64,000 nt of DNA, taken from Pomacea canaliculata (lineage: Eukaryota; Mollusca; Gastropoda; Architaenioglossa; Ampullariidae). Position 1 is the stretch's first letter; each line of letters begins with the position of its first letter. Of the stretch, positions 13,901 to 25,586 are shown piece by piece. The notes below the pieces were generated by a model. It ran no database searches, had not been told where the DNA came from, and was given only the letters and a program-made list of their open reading frames with translations. The position numbers and the translations under genes were made by a program. The stretch spans positions 10,223,543 to 10,287,542 of the forward strand of contig NC_037598.1 in assembly GCF_003073045.1 (NCBI RefSeq), given 5' to 3'.

Positions 13901-16900
13901 GTGTGAGAGATGTTTCAAGGAGGAGCAGGGTAAGGTGCCTGGATGTGTCTGGGAGTGTCACATTTGTAATTGCCATTTTATGTTAAAATCGTGTACTACA
14001 AGCTCAGTCACTGTTCACTGGCAGACCAATGTTTTTTCCACACATGCATGCTTACCGTCACACTTTGTACCAACCCAGCCTGGTTGACATTCACAAGACC
14101 CGTCATCCTTCTTGCATGTTTCTCCTTCACAACCAACTCCACAGTCATTCTCGCAGTTTTTTCCCCACTTGCCAGGATTGCAACCTGTTCACAAAACATG
14201 CGAGGCCAAATATTACGAGACAGCACTTACTTGAAGAAAACTACAAAGACTGACGGGTGAGTGCTTTCCAAATTGCAGTCATTAAGGCCCTGATAAAAGC
14301 AGTACATTTCAAAATAATAGACTCAACACAGCTACTCATTCAAAAGGTCAAGACAGACACGTTATTCACACTCGTAGTCAGCACAGGGTCGCGTTAAAGT
14401 TTTTGCTCTGAAACAAAAATGTCTTAAGTTTGGGCTTAAAGGTGGTAAGAGAATCAGAATAACAAGGGCTGAAAGGTAATCTGTTCCAAGGTAATGGGGC
14501 TTGGCACCAGAAATACCTCTGCCATACGTCTTTCGTCTTAGTGGGACTCGAAGAAGTGGCAGATGATGAGCAAAGACATCGCGCGGGAGTTAGGATAGGA
14601 GTGATCTGGGAAAGCTATCGAGGACCAGTGGCAGAAACGGGGGAGTATGTTAGAGAGGACAGTTTATAGGCTACAGTCGCTACACGATCCGTTTGGTTGT
14701 GCATTGTGTATGCATGTGTCTGTGTATGCATGTTTAAGGTGCATTTGATGTCTGCCTTAACAAAGGTGAGCTCGCGTGACTGTATGTATATAAAGCGCTT
14801 TCTATCTATTCCTCTTCGTGCATTAGGTTGCACATAAGGCCTCAACCAGAGTCCGCCACCGATGTCGATCGGCTGAAACCCGCTCTAGGTGACCCCATGT
14901 CCAGCCCTTTCCTTTCATCTCCCTTTCCACTGTTCTTCTCCAAGTTTCCTTTGGGCGGCCTCGTTTTCTTCGGCCGTCTGGAGTCCATCGTAGGGCGACT
15001 CTGGAAAGGTCTGCTGTCTGCTGGCGGAGCACATGTCCAATCCATCGCTAACGCCTTCGTTGAACCTGCGTGGTGATGGACTCGGTTTCAGTTCTTCGGT
15101 GGAGTTCTTCGTTGGTGATGGTGTTTGGCCAAAAGATGTTAAGTATGCGCCTGAGGCATCTGTTTTGGAAGACGTCAAGCTTGTTACTGATGGTTTTGGT
15201 CATCTTCCAAGATTCTGATCCGTAAAGGAGGGTGGTGATCACATTTGACTTGAAGATTCTCAGCTTGATCTTCTGGCTGATGTTTTTTCTGCCTTCCATG
15301 TGCTCCTGAGTGAGGCGAAGGCCTGGCTGGCTTTCGCCAGTCGGGCTCGAATCTCCACCTCCGCATCCCCGGTGTTTGACATTTTTGGACCCAAGATAGG
15401 TGAAACTGTCAACTTCCTCAATCTCTTCTCCATTTAGTTTGATGCTGTCTTGGATTCTGGCGTTCACTCTCATACTTTTCGTTTTCTTTGTGCTGACCTT
15501 CAAGCCAAGGTTTCCAGCTGTTTCTGAGAAGGCCTTTGTTTTTTCCTGCATGTCTTGGTGGCGGTGTGACAGCAGGGCAATGTCATCAGCAAAGTCTAAG
15601 TCTTCTAGCGCTGTTGTTGCTGTCATAGTCATGGTCCATCTGATCCCTCTCCTCTCACTGTCGGTGGAAGTCTTCATGATCCAGTCCATGGCCAGGATGA
15701 AGAGGAACGGCGACAGAATGCAGCCCTGCTTCACCCCGGTACCGACGTTGAAGGGGTCTGTGAGCTCCGTGTCACAGACAACCTGGGATTTGAAATCGCT
15801 GTACAGCATTGCAATGACCTGAACAAGTTTTGCAGGGACTCCGTAATGTCTCAGGATCTTCCATAAGGACTCGCGGTGGATGCTGTCAAAAGCCTTCTCC
15901 AGGTCGATGAAATTGATGAAATTGATGTACAGCGGTGTGTTCCATTCGTTGCTCTGCTCCAGAATCTGTCGCAGAATGAAGATGTGTTCAGAGCAGGATC
16001 GCCCAGGGCGAAATCCTGCTTGCTGTGGTCGGAGGTCTTTCTCAAGAGTTGCCGTCAGTCTTGACAAAACAATCTTGCTGAAGACCTTGCTGGTGAGGGA
16101 AAGAAGTGTTATGCCCCTCCAATTATTGCAGTCTCCAAGATCTCCTTTCTTGGGTAACTTGAAGATGAGCCCTGTCTTCCACGCAACAGGGACCTGCCCT
16201 GATTCCCAAATTTGCCTGAAGATTTCAGTCAGCTTGGGAGCTGTCACATTTATATCTGCTTTCAACATCTCTGCTGTTATTCCATCTGCCCCTGGTGCTT
16301 TGCCGCTCTTCATTGTCTTGACTGCTGCTGTCACTTCTTCCAGGCTTGGTGGGTCTGTGCAGATGTCAAGGTCTATAGCTGCTGGCTGGATGTCTGCAAG
16401 CTGAGGGGGATCTGGTCTGTTCAGAACCGACTCAAAATGTTCCCTCCAGCGCTGTAGTTTTCCTGCCTCTCCCTCTATAACATTACCGCTCATGTCTTTC
16501 ACTGGAACATCACTGTTCTTAAACCTGTGGGACCCCGGGGTATGCTTGCCTAGCAAGCATTGTAAGAATAGGGTCCCTGCCATCCAGCCAGGCATGTCGT
16601 AAGAGGCGACTAAGGTGGACACCTCACCTAGAGGTAAAATAGGTTGTGGTAGGGCTAACAACCCCACCATGTAAAAAAAATCATGTTACAGAAACTAAAA
16701 CCAGAGAACTCGTCACAGATGGCGAAGGTAATGAAGCACACCAGGAGACTGGACTAATGACGGACGACAGCCAAACCCGAAAGGGAGCTGGCGCCCGACA
16801 GCGGATTTACTGAAGCCGAGGCAAAAGTTGAGGGTGGGGTGCTGGAACGTCCAGACCTTGTACCAGACTGGCAGGATGCTCCAATTAGTTAAGGAGTTTG

Positions 16901-19900
16901 ACAACTACAACTTGGACATCCTGGGAGTCAGTGAGGTCAGATGGACCGGCACGGGAAAGAGGAGACTAGCGTCAGGACATACCATCTTGTTCTCAGGAAG
17001 ATCAGACGCTCAGCACTCTGAAGGAGTAGCTCTACTCCTCAACAAGAAAACGGAAAAGGCACTGCTGGAATGGAAGCCTTATGGACCCAGGCTTTTGAGA
17101 GCAAGATTCCATTCAAAGTACACCAAGCTGACAGTGCTAGCCTGCTATGCACCAACAAATGACTCTGAGGCAGAAGACAAGGATGCTTTTTACGATCAGC
17201 TCCAGGCAGCCTCAGAAAGCGTTCCAGCCCATGACATGTTGCTCATCATCGGTGATCTCAATGCCAAGGTGGGAAGTGACAACACCTACAGGGAGCATGT
17301 CATGGGCAAACATGGAATCGGAACCATCAATGACAACGGAGAGAGACTGGCAGACTTTTGTGAAGAAAACAACCTACTGATTGGAGGCACACTCTTCCCA
17401 CACAAAGACATCCACAAGGCAACATGGACATCACCAGATGGGATCACAAAGAACCAGATAGACCATGTCATCATCAACCGAAAATGGAGGAGCTCACTTC
17501 AAGATGTTAGAGCCTACAGAGGAGCAGACATTGCCAGTGACCACACTCTTGTGATAGCCACAGTTTCTCTGAAGCTGCGTCGATCACGAGGAAAACAGGC
17601 ACGTCAGCAGAGAGTGGACTCTGGCAAACTGAAAAGTCCAGCCACCGAAAGGGCCTTTGCTGTGGAAGTAAAGAACAGGTTCCAGGCACTAGGAGACCAA
17701 CAAGAGATGACCTTAGACGACTTCAATCGAGTCTTACAGGAATCAGGAGAGAAAATACTGGGCTTCCAACGGAAAAAGAAAGAACAGTGGATCAGAGAAG
17801 AGACATGGAAGAAGATAGAAGAGAGAAAGTCAGCCAAACAAAGAATCAACAGCACCAGATCTGAACGCCTGAAGGAACAACTCAGACAAAGGTATACAAA
17901 ACTAAACAAAGAGGTAAAGAGAATGGCAAGAACCGACAAAAGAGACCATATAGAGAAACTGGCAGATGAAGCAGAAAATGCAGCAAGTAAAAATGACCTG
18001 AAGACACTGTACAAGATAAACAAACAGCTAAACAACAGGTTTAAGAACAGTGATGTTCCAGTGAAAGACAATAAAGCGCTTTGAGTCCGGCTAATACTGG
18101 TTCAAGATGCTATATAACAGTGATTATTATTATATTTATTAAACTGTAGGGAAGTATGCACCATTGTCCTTCCACCGGAGTACAGAAGAAACGTGGTGTG
18201 TACTCTACAGTAAATTTGCATAGCTAAATCAAAAATACAGCCAGGCAGGGGTCAGTTCAAACAAAATTCAAAACAAGTGTGTGCTTGAATGTATCTGTGA
18301 GTGCGTGTGTGAAGGATGAGCGGGGGTAAGGTGCGTGTGTGTTGGGGTGTCACTCTTGTCATTGTCATTTATGTTAAAAACGCTTTTTATCAGCTCAACC
18401 ATGCACTGGCAGCCCTAATTTCTTTTAAAACATTCATATTTACCTCCACACAGTGGCGCTATCAGTTCTGCTGATGTACAATTACAATGCCCATTAGTCA
18501 TGTTGCACAATCCGCCCTTACAGCCCTCTCCACAGTCATTCAGGCAGTCTGGTCCCCACTTTCCAGGATTGCAAACTGTTCACGAAACATGTGAGGCCAA
18601 AGAATATGAGACAGCACTTTACTGAGAGAAGACTACAAAGACTGAAGTAAGTGCTTTCAAAATTGCATTTTTGTTTTGTGAAAGCGCTAACAGAAGCAGT
18701 TACATTTAAAAGAATAGATGCATATATATATATAATCAGTAGCCTCGCTAATTAAGTCAAAGAAAGAAAGACAACGTGTGCAAGAGAAGTAATGTATGAT
18801 CTTTTTGGGAAAGAAGACAGAAAAAAGAAAGAAAGAAGAAAGAAAAAAGAAAGAAGAAGGAAGAAGGAAGAAAGAAGAAGAAAGAAGAAGATTCTTCGGA
18901 TTGTCCCTCCAAAGTGTGTGAGTGTGTGGTGCGTTCGTTCGTATGCTTGCGCGTTTGCGTGTGTGAAGGTGGTGTCATTCATCAGATTTATAAATGTAGT
19001 ACAGCATCAGCTCTGTTCTGCACTGGCAGTCCAATATATTTGTCCATAAAGGTAGGCTTACCGTCACAGTTTGGAGGCATCCAGTGTGACCTGCAATGAC
19101 ACGTTCCGTTCAAGTGGCAGTTGGTCTCATTACACCCTTCTCCACAGGCATCCGAACAGTTGTTTCCCCACTTTCCATCAGGGCATTCTGTACACGAGAC
19201 ATGCGAAGGCAAAGATTCTTACACATCACGTACTGATGAAAATTACAAAGACTTAAAGGTAAGTATCTGCTTTCAAACTATCCGTTTTTCATGGCAGAGT
19301 GCTCATAAAAATCGAATAAAAGAAATAAAAAATACAAACCTGCATTCAATCGCCACACAAAATAAGGTCAGGGGAAGAAAGACAAGGCTTGCAGTAGAAC
19401 TATTGTGTTTTAAATGGGAAAGAAAACTTCTCATGCGAGGTTTCTCTTGTTTCCAAACAGAGCGATAAGAGCTGTAGGGTTTGCATCTAAGCAAATCTTA
19501 AGACATCAGAAATGTTTTGTATTCAGTTTCAGACAAACTTAAAGTGCTCTTTGGTTAGGTCATAACTATTTTTACATGCAATTTTATTGTTCCTTTTGAT
19601 CTTTTTCATGTACTTGTTAAATTCCGACGTGACCTTTTATTCCAGCAAACAAACAAGAATGCACGTATTCAGCCAGCAGGACATCAGACACTGTGCTGAA
19701 ATATTTTATTTCTTTCATAAATGAAGTATTAGGCGGAGCAGCCTAAGCCGTGTGCTCAATAAAAATTTGTAATTAAAGAGATTTTTAAAACAAAGGACAT
19801 ACACATTTTCATCCTATGCCTTCTAAGGCAGTCATTGCTTCAAACTACGTCAACATTTAGAAAGAACACTGTTTATGTTAATTAATTTTTCTAAAATAAA

Positions 19901-22900
19901 TAAAAAGAGTTACCTCTACATGCACCAGTACAATTTAAAGTTATTTAAATATTATTACTATTATTATATTACTATTTGTAAATAGTATATCAGTGGATTT
20001 GTCTTTTTACCCAGGCTTGTGAGCTGATTGATATTACAGGTTCCGAGATTAAAACTATATACTACGTTCGGCGCCGCGCTAAGTGGTGACGTGATCTGCT
20101 GTATTAACATTGCGGATAAGTGGTAATTATTGGGAGGGATTAATAAAGATGTTTTGTTTCAAATTCTACTTCGGTCGTAGTTGACTAGTCCGACTTTGCA
20201 CCCTTTATTACAGGAGTGTCAAACTCAATCACACAGGGGGCGTAATCTCACATCATACACAAGGTTGTGGGCCGAACGTTATTATTTCAGTCCGATAACT
20301 TTTTATTGAACAGTAGAAAACTAAACTTTTTTTTTATTAATTTGACTTGAACAAAATCATACATTAAAACAAAGTTAAAGTAATAACAAACCAAGGCTTC
20401 GCAGTTTTTGTTCTTAATTTACTTTGTCAGAAGTGGACGTTTGACATCTTTTCTTGGCAACAAGTTCGTTTACGTTTGGGGTAAATTTCTGTGTTGTGGA
20501 GATTCTCAGGTTGGACTGCAAGTGTACTTCAGTAAGACGACTCCTGTGTGATGTTTTGTTGATCTTCATCACAGAGAAAAGTTGCTCACATAAATATGTA
20601 CTGCCAAACATGCTCAAGATTCGAGACGCATGTAGACGAAGCTGGGGCATCGTTTGTGGGAGGGAATGAGTGAACTGTGCAGGCCCCACACAGTCGTACT
20701 TTGCCTTCAGTCACTCATTACACTGCAGTTGTATGAGCTCCATCTGCAAATGCACAGGTGCAGTGTCCACGTCGACGGCAAATGGGTTGTGAAGTAGCTG
20801 GAAATCGTTTTTCTGTAACTCAAAGCCACTGAAACGGCGTTTAAATTTAGCACGAAGTGAGTTCATTTTTTCAGCAAAATGTGCATTTGGGAATTTGAAG
20901 CTGACTTCGTCCATCACTGTTTTGCAACAAGGAAGGTGAAACAAGTTGCATTGGTTCATTTATGCTTCCCATAAGACCAACTTCACTTGAAATGCCTTCT
21001 CGGCATCATGCATGTCCGTTATCAAGTGGCCCAATAGCTGTAGCTGCAGGTTCAAGGCGTTGAGATAAGTAGTTATGTCACACATTTCCACTTTTCATCC
21101 TCCAAGACTGTGGAATCTTTTCCTTTGCTGTCCATGAACTGACAGATTTCCCAAATTAGCTGAAAAACTCGAGTGAGAACTTTTCCCCGACTTAGCCACC
21201 ACACGTCTGTGTGATACGCCTGCCGCCCCACTGTGAATATTTGCTGCACAAAGGACTGAAACAGGCGGGGATTGAACCCTTGGCTCTGATGAAGCTGACG
21301 GTTTGCGTGTTACAGTGCTCAGTACATGCTCCATGTTGAGGACATAACGACTCTTGGTGTATTATGCAGTGATATGCTATCAACTCCTAACAACACTTTT
21401 CTTTGATATGTGACCGCATCCTTGCAACTAGTCCACTCTTTGGGCCGCACATCGCTGGCGCTCCATCTGTTTTAAGTGCGACAAGTTTGTCCCAGCGCAG
21501 GTTCACGTCAGTTGTACTTTGACATACGTTGTCAAAAATGTCCTTTCCTGTCGTTGTCCCATGTGTGGATTTTATGTCTAATATTTCTTCTGTGATATTC
21601 AAACTGGAGTCGACTCCACGGATGAAGATGGCGAGTTGTGCGGTGTCCGTCGTGTCAGTGCTTTCATCGACTGCAAGAGAGTATGCAACGAAGTCTTTGC
21701 TTTTTTCGATCAGCTGTGTTTTCACATCAGTGGCCATCTCACAAATCTGATCAGCAAACGTGTTTCTGCTGAGGCTTACATTGCAAACATTTGCTTTTTA
21801 TTTGGACACATGACTTCACACACTTTTATCATGCAACTCTTGACAAACTCTCCCTCACTGATTGGCCGGACTGATTTAGCAATCTCTTCTGCCATAACAA
21901 AACTTGCTCTCACAGCAGCTTCACGTTTTGATGTTTCTATAGCGAAAATGTCTTCTGTCATCCTAGATTCTTCTTAGGTTCTTCCGCTTTCTTTAGCTTC
22001 TGTTCTGCATTCAAGTTTTTCAACTTGTCCTGTTTAGTCTCGTAGTGCCGTCTCAGACTGCATTCTTTGGTCACAGCTATTGTATCTCTACAAAGTAGAC
22101 ACACTGGTTTACCACTGATATTAGTAAACAAGCCTTCAGTCTACTATGGGCTTTGAAAGACTGCTTTCAAAATCAACTTTTCTCTTGGCCATTTTAAAGG
22201 CTAGTTTTAATTTAAAATTTGATTGCTATTGAAATTACAAAAAAAAAAAAAATCCCTTCACTACACAGTGTAATGTTTTCGATCTTCATTAAGTAAAATT
22301 AAAACTAAGTAAATGTCTTTAGAAAAGTCACAACACGTGCTTAGTGTACAATCATCTTTCTTTCGAGATGGCCCCGTTAGCCAGCCCGAAGAAAGTGATG
22401 AGTTTCTCTTAGTCTGTGGTTGAGTTGCCTCTTCCTACACGTGGGGTGTCCCAAGACACCCTTTGCTCTCGGACGGATTCAGGTACTCAAAATCTTCGAC
22501 CCACTGCTGTGTTCAGGCCAGCGTGTCCCGTGTCACAGGTCAGATTTATGGGCCCCGACTTGACCATCCTTTCAGATCATGAACAGGAGCGGTGGTAACT
22601 TCACCAGTGCACTGCTGGTGGTCTATACCGTGTGCGGACGTTTTGCCGACTGGCTTTTCGCCGCCAGACGTTTCGCCGCATTATGTCAGAGAGAGAGAGA
22701 GCTTACTTACTTCTCAAAGAATGAAAGTAACTACTAGATTACACAATAATTCTTTATTTCAAACAAATTTTACACACAGACTTCACAGACAGTTCACTTT
22801 GATTGTCACAGATTATGCGCAACAGCTTTGAGAAAAAACATTGATACAATGGCGAGAGAAATGTGTGAGCTAACGGTTCACATGAGGAGGGATAGTGAGA

Positions 22901-24006
22901 GAGAGTTCACTGATACATTGATACAATGGCGAGAGAAATGTGTGAGCTAACGGTTCACATGAGGAGGGATAGTGAGAGAGAGTTCACTGATACACTGATA
23001 CAATGGCGAGAGAAATGTGTAAGCTAAGGGGCGTCACACACTTGACTTCGGCTAAAGGTCCCGCGTGAAATGCCGAAATGAAGTGCCCCACGCCGAAACG
23101 TCCGGCGGCGAAAAGCCAGTCGGCAAAACGTCCGGCTCCGAAACGTCCGGCGGCGAAACGTCCGTCGGCGAAAAGTCCGTGTACCGGTCTATACTCTATA
23201 CAAACTTTCATAAAAGTAGAAAACACGTTTTCTACAATCATTACATCGCTTGCTGTGCTCGACATGAACTTTTCTGTCACTTGCACTTCTTGTCGCCGGG
23301 CCATTAACAATGATTAACTAAAAGTTTTTCGCGGGTCAGGTAAAATTTGATGACCGTGACCGTGTGCGGGCCGTGTGTTTGACACCCCTGCTTTATTATA
23401 TATGTTTTCACATTGGTTACCCCAATGGTTCCTGTCGCACAGCTAAAAAATACACACACACATATATATATAGTTAACTTTTTTTCAGCGTCCATATGTG
23501 CTTAACGTTTTAGTGCTCAAATATCATAGCTTTTCAATTTTTAAGTAAAATACAACAGAAAACAATAACTTCTAGTCTAGTGATATAAGAAATAAAAATA
23601 CAAGAAATCTTGATTATTCTAGATTTTACAATAATAAAACATTGTCCCGGGATCACCTTTTTTCATAAGGTAGGCCATAAACCAACACGTAAATTGGTTT
23701 CAGAGAAATGATGATAAGTCGTCTAATATACTGCGCGTTCTTCTTTCTTTTGAATAAACACGGCTATTTTGATTAAGTTTACTAAAATAAATAAAACAAG
23801 ATACCTATACAGACACCAGTAGTTCTGTTGCAGTTTACAGTTCCATCTTTGCACCCTGCAGGACACGAGCTGTTACAATATTCACCCCAAAGTGTGTTGT
23901 TTTTGCACTCTGAAAATATAAACTCTGTGTTTGTATATATATAGAGAGAGAAGTCCATGGAATCACAATTATTCTAAATTTTACTGCAATAATACTTTAA
24001 TAATTA

Positions 24007-24060
<54 letters not shown>

Positions 24061-25524
24061 GTGATGTAGCGTACAGGGTAGTCAGAGGAGGGGAGGGGCT
24101 GAATTTCCCCTTCGTCTTATTCCCCTACCGGGTGGCTACCGTAATTTTGCTGATTCCTGTTTTTGTGCTGGTCCACGTTTTATAGGAAAGTTGCGGTCGG
24201 TCCGGGCAGTGTTCACCCCTTGTCCAGCGTTGACGGGTGGATATTTCAGCCGACCGATAGCAGCCAGTGTTCTGCTGCTGCGATCTCTGCTGCGACCTTT
24301 GCCGTGCTAACTACTGCGGCTGTACTGGTGTTGTGACTGTGGGATGCTGCACTAGTGGTCTTGTTTACTGGAGTACTGCTGCTGTGACTGTGGGGCGCCG
24401 CATTAGTGGTCGTGTTTACTGGAGTACTGCTGCTGTGACTGTGGGGTGCCACATAACTGGTCTTGTTTACTGGAGTCCGCGTCCTCGCCGTGAAGAGCTC
24501 TGGGGGTTTGAGAGATGCACCGTGCATATTCTTGGGAGGCCGAGAGACCGCACAACGGGCGTAGGCGAGCAGCCGACGGACCAGCAGCAGTAAAGCTGGT
24601 ATGAGCAAGGGGGCGACACTGCCATACCTTACGTTTGGGGCACCAACCACCACCCGGGGTACTTGAGCAGCATGTGTTTAACCAGCCGGCGGAGGGGATG
24701 CTTTCACTTAGCTTTTGACGCAGCTACCCATCGTCCTGCCAACCACCTCGGTGAGACAGATGCATGCGCAGGAGAAGATACTATCTGCCAGCGACTCTTT
24801 TATATGATAAATAGGATAATAGGAAAGAGGATTAGTGTCTATTCATAGAACCGAGAACTTTGAGAGTTGCAGTGAGGCAGGGGAGTAAAGACGAGTCGTC
24901 TCTTTATTTCATCTTACCTGACAGACGGTTAAAGGTAATGACACGTGTTCCCGTAGGCACGGACTTATAATAACTGTGGTTAGTAACGTTCGCATTTCAT
25001 CAGTGTGACGTACAGCATCGGGGACTGTGCTATATTCACTGAAGGGAATCGAAACCTTACCAGTGACGTTTAAAATTAATTTATGTGAACTTTTTATATT
25101 GTTCCTTTTGTTGAGTTGAACTATTAGTATACTGGTCTGGTAATGCAATTAATGTGTATGACGGTAGAATACGATACACCTTTCGTGCATGTAGTGTATT
25201 TGAATGTGTGGTACACCGATTGCTAGTGCATCGTTTCATCGATTTTTGTCCGCAAATAATTATTGGTGCCTCCAAGGAGGGACGCCCAGTCTCAAGCGAT
25301 CTCGTGATTTATTTTGTGGTGAAAGAATGCGCATGTCTGCGGGTGGGGGAATTGGTGTTTTACGCCGTGCCAGCAACTGGGGCTATATTACTACTACTAC
25401 TACTAATACAACTACTACTACTACTAATAATAATACTAAAAATAATAATACTAAAAATAATAATACTAAAAATAATACTAATAATATTAATTTAAATTGC
25501 CCGTTGGGATTAATAAAGTCGGTA

Positions 25525-25586
<62 letters not shown>

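Larger units (their letters stand above)
14802..18070 (-). mobile_element. RTE-type LINE with 5' inversion
   Basis: One nearly full-length RTE element in two opposite halves. Positions 16527-18070 carry the 5' UTR and endonuclease on the plus strand; 14802-16526 carry the reverse transcriptase and 3' end on the minus strand. A perfect 33-bp stretch is present at both the internal start of the reverse transcriptase half (16494-16526) and the outer end of the endonuclease half (18037-18069), in opposite orientation. The whole is flanked by a 12-bp direct repeat, ATAAAGCGCTTT, at 14790-14801 and 18071-18082. This is the product expected of twin priming during a single insertion. The LINE 3' end reads GGAATAGATAG. 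Confidence 0.85.
20211..23390 (-). mobile_element. complete hAT transposon (3180 bp) with nested element
   Basis: Left end CAGGAGTGTCAAACTCAATC at 20211; right end, read inward, CAGGGGTGTCAAACACACGG at 23390. Flanked by a perfect 8-bp target duplication CTTTATTA at 20203-20210 and 23391-23398, the length expected for hAT. Carries a broken transposase on the minus strand and, near its 5' side, a second DNA transposon (22629-23185). The target site was inside an EGF exon of the receptor. Confidence 0.9.

Noticed and set aside
22841..23030. 77-bp direct repeats considered as a CRISPR-like array.
   Set aside because: Copies are contiguous without spacers, lie inside a transposon, and the genome is eukaryotic.
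23065..23317. Two overlapping plus-strand frames with repeated SGGE- or KRPAAK-like residues.
   Set aside because: They are translations of the repeated terminal units of the nested transposon.
24909..25148. Minus-strand open frame of 79 codons ending next to a GTAAGAT donor, considered as an extra receptor exon.
   Set aside because: No recognisable domain, no acceptor with a pyrimidine tract, and its inclusion is not needed for the frame between exons 5 and 6.
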